In this document: piece by piece, positions 28,465 to 33,974 of the stretch
How positions within the stretch are numbered: the first letter of the stretch is position 1
How the letters are laid out: every line of letters starts with the position of its first letter
Source of the DNA: Secundilactobacillus similis DSM 23365 = JCM 2765
Lineage (GTDB): Bacteria; Bacillota; Bacilli; Lactobacillales; Lactobacillaceae
Direction of reading: 5' to 3'
Assembly (NCBI RefSeq): GCF_001311075.1
Contig: NZ_BBAD01000032.1
Location: forward strand, 1-33,974
DNA length: 33,974 nt
Program-made: the position numbers and the translations under genes
Notes under the pieces: model-generated
What the model saw: the letters and a program-made list of their open reading frames with translations, nothing else
Told to the model about the DNA's origin: nothing
Database searches by the model: none

Positions 28465-29721
28465 GTGTGGCACCTCCTGGTTGAATGACCGTTACTTGCC
28501 CCATCGGACGACTCACTGACAGGTCACTTTTAGCGGTTGTGAGCCCCCAAATAACGTTTTGAAACCCATGCTGGTCCACTCGGGATTCGCCATGACCATC
28601 GGTTAAAATCACCGCCAATGCCGTTTGATCTTGATAGTGATGCTGCGCCAACCAATTAAAAATCGGTTGGTAGGCCGTGCCGCCACCCGCAAATCGTTTT
28701 CGATTAAGTTGAACTGCCTGTCGTAACCGCTGATGAGCTGACTCATGAACTGTCGCGTCAAACGGGATGACCCAGACCCAATCTTGATAGCGCCTTAACA
28801 GCGTTTGAATTTGACCTAAAATCAGCCGGACTTCCGTATCCGTCATCGAACCAGATTGATCGACAAAAATTAGAATTTTAAGCGTTGGCGACAACGTCTC
28901 TCCTGGCAACCCCATCTGATAAGGTTGTCGTCGATTAAACCGGTAATAAGCTGGCTGGTGTAATTTTAAGGCCCCCTGAAGCCCGCGACGAATGAGTTGC
29001 TGCCAACTTAGCTGTAAGAGTTGCGGGGTAACTGCCAGTTGCTGTTGTAGCCGACTTGGTAACGTGCCTCGTTGTTTTAACGGCGTTTGTTGCCATGCTG
29101 TCGCCGTTAAGCGGCTCATCTGATCAACTACCTCTGGTCGGGTCGGTTGCCACCCAATATGCGTTGCTTGCATCGTTTGCATCTGATTCGTCAGACTAGT
29201 TGCGGCATGTCCACCAACCGATTCGGTCACCATGCGCGTTTTAAAGCGGTCAGATACTCGGCCGACCCTAACCCAGGCGCCAGGTGCAACTGCCAACGAT
29301 AATTCAACTGAGCGCGTGATATGACGTTTGGTGGGCGTACAGGTAACACCTCATCAATTGCCAAATCAGTTGCCAATTGCACTAATTTTCCCGTCTGACC
29401 AGCGTAGCGAACGGGATGCTGCCAAGCTAAGTGCCCAATTTCATGCGCCAGCATCGCCAACAGATCATCAGCTGTGGCACACTGTTCACCCAGTAATTGT
29501 GGGTTAACCCGTAACGCTAATTCTGGTACCGTCCAAAGCCCCATCGCCACTGGCTGATCGGCCGAAATCTGCTTGGGAAGCCGTAGTAACACTTCACCGT
29601 AAAACCGCTGACTCCGCAATAGGGTCGTCGTTGCTTGTTGCAATAGCGCTTCAGCAAGCCGCCGTTGCTTCTCGCCATCAGCCGTCATTCTAAGCTGTTG
29701 TAGCTGCGTTGTTAACGTCAT
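28451..29721 (-). CDS. Metallo-VWA protein, DUF2201 type (one frameshift in this sequence)
   Basis: About 423 aa after repair. The N-terminal half has a zinc-peptidase-like motif, MLAHEIGHLAWQHP (HExxH). The C-terminal half is a von Willebrand factor A domain with a full MIDAS set: IFVDQSGSM (DxSxS), GGTAYQPIF (Thr) and ILTDGHGES (Asp). This pairing is typical of DUF2201 proteins encoded next to MoxR ATPases. The frame breaks at 29239-29242, where four A on the coding strand should be five (ALKTRMVTESVGG). It starts 10 bases after the MoxR stop. Confidence 0.82.
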
Positions 29722-29730
29722 TTGCCAGCC

Positions 29731-30884
29731 TCACTTCGTTGCGTTGTCTAATCCGATCGTCGTTAATTGATCATAGAGTTGCCGACAGCCGGGTTGGGTT
29801 AATGCCGCATCCGCCAACGTTTCCAATAATTGAGGAATTTCGGCCAACCGCAAAGCTACCGCAACTTGACCGTCTGCCGGCATTGTTGCTAACAACGCGT
29901 TAAATCGAAGTGCCACGTGGGCCGTGGTCAACGGGTACTGCCGTCGCTGATCGATCAAGCCAGTCATAATGGTCTGTTGTTGATCAGGACTTGCTGCCCG
30001 AAACTGATCCAGTACGGCTGTTGACAAAGTGTTGAATCATAAATTGCCTGTGCCGTTAACCCAACTTGGTGTTGCGTCAAATAGTGATCAAACTCACGAC
30101 CAACCGTTTCGCCAAGGTCCCCAACTAATAGTTCAAGTTGAATTTCTGACCGATCAGCGACGTTAACCGTTGCTAAACTTGCGAGGTTTTGAGAGACTCG
30201 TTGCCATGCCCGTGGTGTTGGATACAGGTCAGCATCGTGAATTTTTGGCGCCAATTGCCCGGGATTTTCAGCAATAAACTGTTGGACCGTTGGTAAAATG
30301 GACGCCGTTTTCGCCCACTTCAGCCAATCAGCCACTTCTGCGCGCATCACCAGCCGAACGGTGCGGTCATTAATGGCTGCATCGCCACTAACCACCCCGT
30401 AATCCGAATCTTCAAACCCAGCCATGGTTGCATCGGGATTTTCAGCTAAAATCAACTTGACTTCATTCGGTAGCTGAAGCGTATTGATTCGGCGCTGTAG
30501 CACCAGATTCATCAGTTCACTCTGAACGGCTTGCGTACCACGGTTAAATTCATCAAGGAACCAGATGATTGGTTGACCTGGATGGGCCTCCGCCCACTGA
30601 ATAATTTCAATCAACGTATGGGTATAGCCAAACTGAACATCGGCTAATTCCCCATACTGTGACGTTTTCACGAATGCACGTTCAGTTAACGGCGGGACCG
30701 GCATTGCGAGATCACCTTTTTCCGACAGACTCACCACCGTCGTAAACAGCTTTGCACCCATTTGCTGGGCAACCTCTTGCACCAGCGCTGATTTACCAAT
30801 CCCGGTTTCACCAACGATTGCGGGAACGTTGCCAGCCGCCAACACCACCGGGACTGCCGTTAATAACGCTTGATAACTTAACAT
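29731..30884 (-). CDS. MoxR-type AAA+ ATPase (one frameshift in this sequence)
   Basis: About 384 aa after repair. Walker A VGETGIGKSALVQEV, Walker B IIWFLDEFNRG, sensor 1 ILAENPDA and a NDRTVRLVM block that fits the MoxR arginine region. A one-base loss near 30026 moves the last about 95 residues to another frame (DSTLLSTAVLDQF after one added T). MoxR ATPases with VWA partners act as chaperones in assembly or metal insertion of other proteins; the client here is unknown. AGGAGGTG lies directly before the ATG, but a strong terminator stands only about 20 bases upstream. Confidence 0.85.
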
Positions 30885-30904
30885 CTTGCGCTCACCTCCT
30901 AATT

Positions 30905-30948
30905 AAAAAGGATAAGCCATGATTATTGATCTAATCACTGGCTTATCC
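30905..30948 (-). terminator. Terminator after ffh, directly before the MoxR gene
   Basis: GGATAAGCCA (30948-30939 on the minus strand) pairs perfectly with TGGCTTATCC (30919-30910), with further pairing inside, then five T. The next base pairs are the MoxR ribosome site. No promoter fits between, so cassette expression needs read-through or a promoter inside ffh. Confidence 0.85.
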
Positions 30949-30969
30949 CACTTTAACTGGTTAACCCAG

Positions 30970-32418
30970 TTACTTTTTACGTCGTTTCAAGTTAGAACGG
31001 CGCTTTTTATTTTTCTTCATCCGTCGAGACATCTGACGCATGGCCATTTGACCCATCTTGCCACCAAGAGCACCGCCCATGCCGGCGTTGTTCATCATGC
31101 CTTCCATCCCAGAGAAGTTACCTTTTGACACTTGGTTCATCATCTTCTTCATCTGGGTGAATTGCTTGATCATCCGGTTAACTTCTTGGACTGGCCGACC
31201 AGAACCAGCCGCGATTCGCCGGCGCCGTGAAGGGTTCAATACATCCGGATCCGTTCGTTCCTGCTCCGTCATGGAGTAGATAACGGCCTTAATGTGATCC
31301 ATATCCTTAGGGTCCATTTGCGCGTTTGCCAAGGCCGGATTATTGGCCATGCCGGGGATCATCTTCATGATTTGATCCATTGGCCCCATTTTTTGAATCT
31401 GTTCCATTTGATCCAAGAAGTCGTTGAAATCAAATGAATTTTCGCGCATCTTTTCGGTTAATTCTTGCGCTTGCTTTTCATCGTATTCCTTTTGGGTCTT
31501 TTCAATCAGTGACAGCATGTCACCCATCCCAAGGATCCGGGACGCCATCCGATCTGGGTGGAAGACGTCCAAATCAGACATCTTTTCACCTTCACCAACG
31601 AACTTGATTGGCTTCCCAGTTACGGAACGAATTGATAAGGCGGCCCCACCACGGGTGTCACCATCTAACTTCGTCAAGATCACCCCGGTGACATCCAGCT
31701 TGTTATCGAAGCCTTCAGCAGTTGCGACGGCGTTTTGACCAGTCATGGCATCAACGACCAACAGAATTTCGGTTGGGTTGGCCAATGCCTTAATGTTGGC
31801 TAATTCGTCCATCAGTTGTTCGTCGATTTGAAGCCGACCAGCCGTATCAATGAACACGTAATCGTTATGGTTCGTTTCAGCTTGGGCTAACCCTTGCCGG
31901 ACGATTTCAACTGGGTCGACATCGGTGCCCATTTCGAAAACGGGAACGTCGATTTGTTTCCCAACCGTTACCAATTGATCAATGGCAGCTGGCCGGTAAA
32001 CGTCGGCAGCAATCATTAATGGCCGTGCGTTTTGTTCCGTTTTCAGCTGGTTGGCCAGTTTCCCAGCAGTGGTGGTTTTCCCGGCCCCTTGGAGCCCAAC
32101 CATCATGATAATGGTTGGAATCTTTGGTGATTTGTTGAGGGGAACCGCGGTTTCCCCCATCATCTTGGTTAATTCTTCGTCAACAATTTTAACGATTTGT
32201 TGGGCAGGGTTTAATCCTTCCAACACCTTTGCCCCAACGGCACGATCACGGACCGTCTTCACAAAGTCTTTAACGACCGCAAAGTTCACGTCGGCTTCCA
32301 GTAATGCTAAGCGGATCTCACGCATGGTATCGCGTAAATCAGCTTCAGAAACCTTCCCCTTGCCCCGCAATTTCTTCATTGCGTTTTGTAGTCGTTCGGT
32401 AAGTCCTTCAAATGCCAT
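30970..32418 (-). CDS. ffh: Signal recognition particle protein Ffh
   Basis: 482 aa SRP54 GTPase that binds 4.5S/scRNA and signal sequences. N domain about 1-85; G domain with GLQGAGKTTTAGKLA (G1), DVYRPAAIDQL, DTAGRLQIDEQLM (G3) and TKLDGDTRGGAAL (G4/G5); Met-rich M domain from about 300 with a basic tail. The ATG at 32418 follows AGGTG by 9-10 bases; a GTG at 32430 is the alternative. Follows ylxM by 19 bases. Confidence 0.97.
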   Translation of the reverse strand: MAFEGLTERLQNAMKKLRGKGKVSEADLRDTMREIRLALLEADVNFAVVKDFVKTVRDRAVGAKVLEGLNPAQQIVKIVDEELTKMMGETAVPLNKSPKIPTIIMMVGLQGAGKTTTAGKLANQLKTEQNARPLMIAADVYRPAAIDQLVTVGKQIDVPVFEMGTDVDPVEIVRQGLAQAETNHNDYVFIDTAGRLQIDEQLMDELANIKALANPTEILLVVDAMTGQNAVATAEGFDNKLDVTGVILTKLDGDTRGGAALSIRSVTGKPIKFVGEGEKMSDLDVFHPDRMASRILGMGDMLSLIEKTQKEYDEKQAQELTEKMRENSFDFNDFLDQMEQIQKMGPMDQIMKMIPGMANNPALANAQMDPKDMDHIKAVIYSMTEQERTDPDVLNPSRRRRIAAGSGRPVQEVNRMIKQFTQMKKMMNQVSKGNFSGMEGMMNNAGMGGALGGKMGQMAMRQMSRRMKKNKKRRSNLKRRKK

Positions 32419-32437
32419 GTTTACATGCACCTAACTT

Positions 32438-32779
32438 TCATTTTTCCTCAGCCGATTCTAACTGGTGAACCAGTTGATTGAGCTGTTGATCATCTTGATA
32501 ATGAGCTGCCACATACGCCTGAATCTCATCGGCCAACTTGTTGCGGTCTAGAAAGTCCTGGTATAGATGCAGCTTTTGTTCGTAAGTTTCCAAAATCCGT
32601 TCGGTTCGTCGAATATTATCGTAAACGGCCTGTCGACTTACTTGAAAATTCTCAGCAATCTCACCAAGTGAATAGTCATCGCCATAGTAAAGTTGCAGGT
32701 AATCGTTTTGTTTGGTCGTCAACAACGGCTGATAAAATTCAAACAGCGAATTGATTCGGTAATTTTTTTCAAACTCCAA
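32438..32779 (-). CDS. ylxM: YlxM helix-turn-helix protein
   Basis: 113 aa, small DNA-binding-like protein always near ffh and ftsY in Firmicutes. [20 protein letters not shown], then [21 protein letters not shown] (in part) is the helix-turn-helix. TTG at 32779 has GGAGG 9 bases upstream and matches the family N-terminus; an ATG at 32788 touches that site directly and is less likely. A TATACT at 32869-32864 may be its -10. It is thought to modulate SRP expression or function, but this is not established. Confidence 0.92.
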   Translation of the reverse strand: MEFEKNYRINSLFEFYQPLLTTKQNDYLQLYYGDDYSLGEIAENFQVSRQAVYDNIRRTERILETYEQKLHLYQDFLDRNKLADEIQAYVAAHYQDDQQLNQLVHQLESAEEK

Positions 32780-32871
32780 GTAAGTCATCCTCCGATTTCG
32801 GGTTTCAGCTAACAGGATCTAGGCGCTTTTTAACGCACTCTAATAAATCACCGTAATGCATTTAGTATACC

Positions 32872-32912
32872 AAAAAAACGCCATTCTGCTAGATTTCTCC
32901 GGCAAAACAGCG
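32872..32912 (-). terminator. Probable terminator of ftsY
   Basis: CGCTGTTTTGC and GCAGAATGGCG pair imperfectly on the minus strand, followed by seven T. It lies between ftsY and ylxM. Confidence 0.6.
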
Positions 32913-32928
32913 TCTCATTTAATGCGGA

Positions 32929-33974
<1,046 letters not shown>

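Overview
The window looks like a chromosomal segment of a lactic acid bacterium of the family Lactobacillaceae, probably close to the Lactiplantibacillus/Levilactobacillus-type lactobacilli. The signs are the complete mevalonate route to isopentenyl diphosphate, the dinG-tseB-aspC-asnS-dnaD gene order, the ftsY-ylxM-ffh / rpsP-khpA-rimM-trmD-rplS order, strong AGGAGG ribosome binding sites, frequent TTG starts and a C69 dipeptidase. I cannot fix the species. No phage genes, transposase, CRISPR array, tRNA or rRNA were seen.

Layout. 1-602: no gene, but very dense RNA-like secondary structure (element E3). 655-7438 (minus): dinG, tseB-like, aspC, asnS, dnaD. 7878-11962 (plus): the mevalonate operon mvk, mvaD, mvaK2, fni. 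12033-14395: an rRNA cytosine methyltransferase (minus) and a HAD phosphatase (plus). 14476-20311: two 331-bp near-identical structured repeats (E1, E2) in inverted orientation, flanking an orphan dTDP-glucose dehydratase, a helveticin J-like protein, a metallophosphoesterase with GW/SH3-like repeats, a 103-aa unknown and a small membrane protein. 20386-25445: glycerol kinase, a 4-oxalocrotonate tautomerase family protein, a C69 dipeptidase, a 3-hydroxyacyl-CoA dehydrogenase and a membrane protein. 25689-33974 (minus): the ribosome/SRP cluster ftsY, ylxM, ffh, rpsP, khpA, rimM, trmD, rplS, interrupted between ffh and rpsP by a MoxR-type ATPase, a metallo-VWA protein and a 95-aa unknown.

Sequence quality is a major caveat. 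Ten protein genes, several of them essential (asnS, mvaD, fni, ftsY), carry fourteen one-base frameshifts in total. Thirteen are fixed by adding one base, nearly always to a short run of one base, and one (dinG) by removing an A. This is the signature of uncorrected long-read indels, so I describe these as intact genes with sequence errors.

The most novel-looking material is the E family. E1, E2 and the edge of E3 share a hairpin with a loop reading CTGGACACAA. In E1 and E2 the opposite end is a second hairpin whose loop is the exact complement, so the two ends could form a 10-11 bp kissing interaction. Wobble pairs favour one transcribed strand in all copies, the elements sit against rho-independent terminators, and E3 seems to be a larger, divergent relative cut by the window edge. 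They could be structured noncoding RNAs, terminator-seeking mobile repeats, or both. A second point of interest is glycerol kinase with Thr in place of the phosphorylatable His at residue 232.
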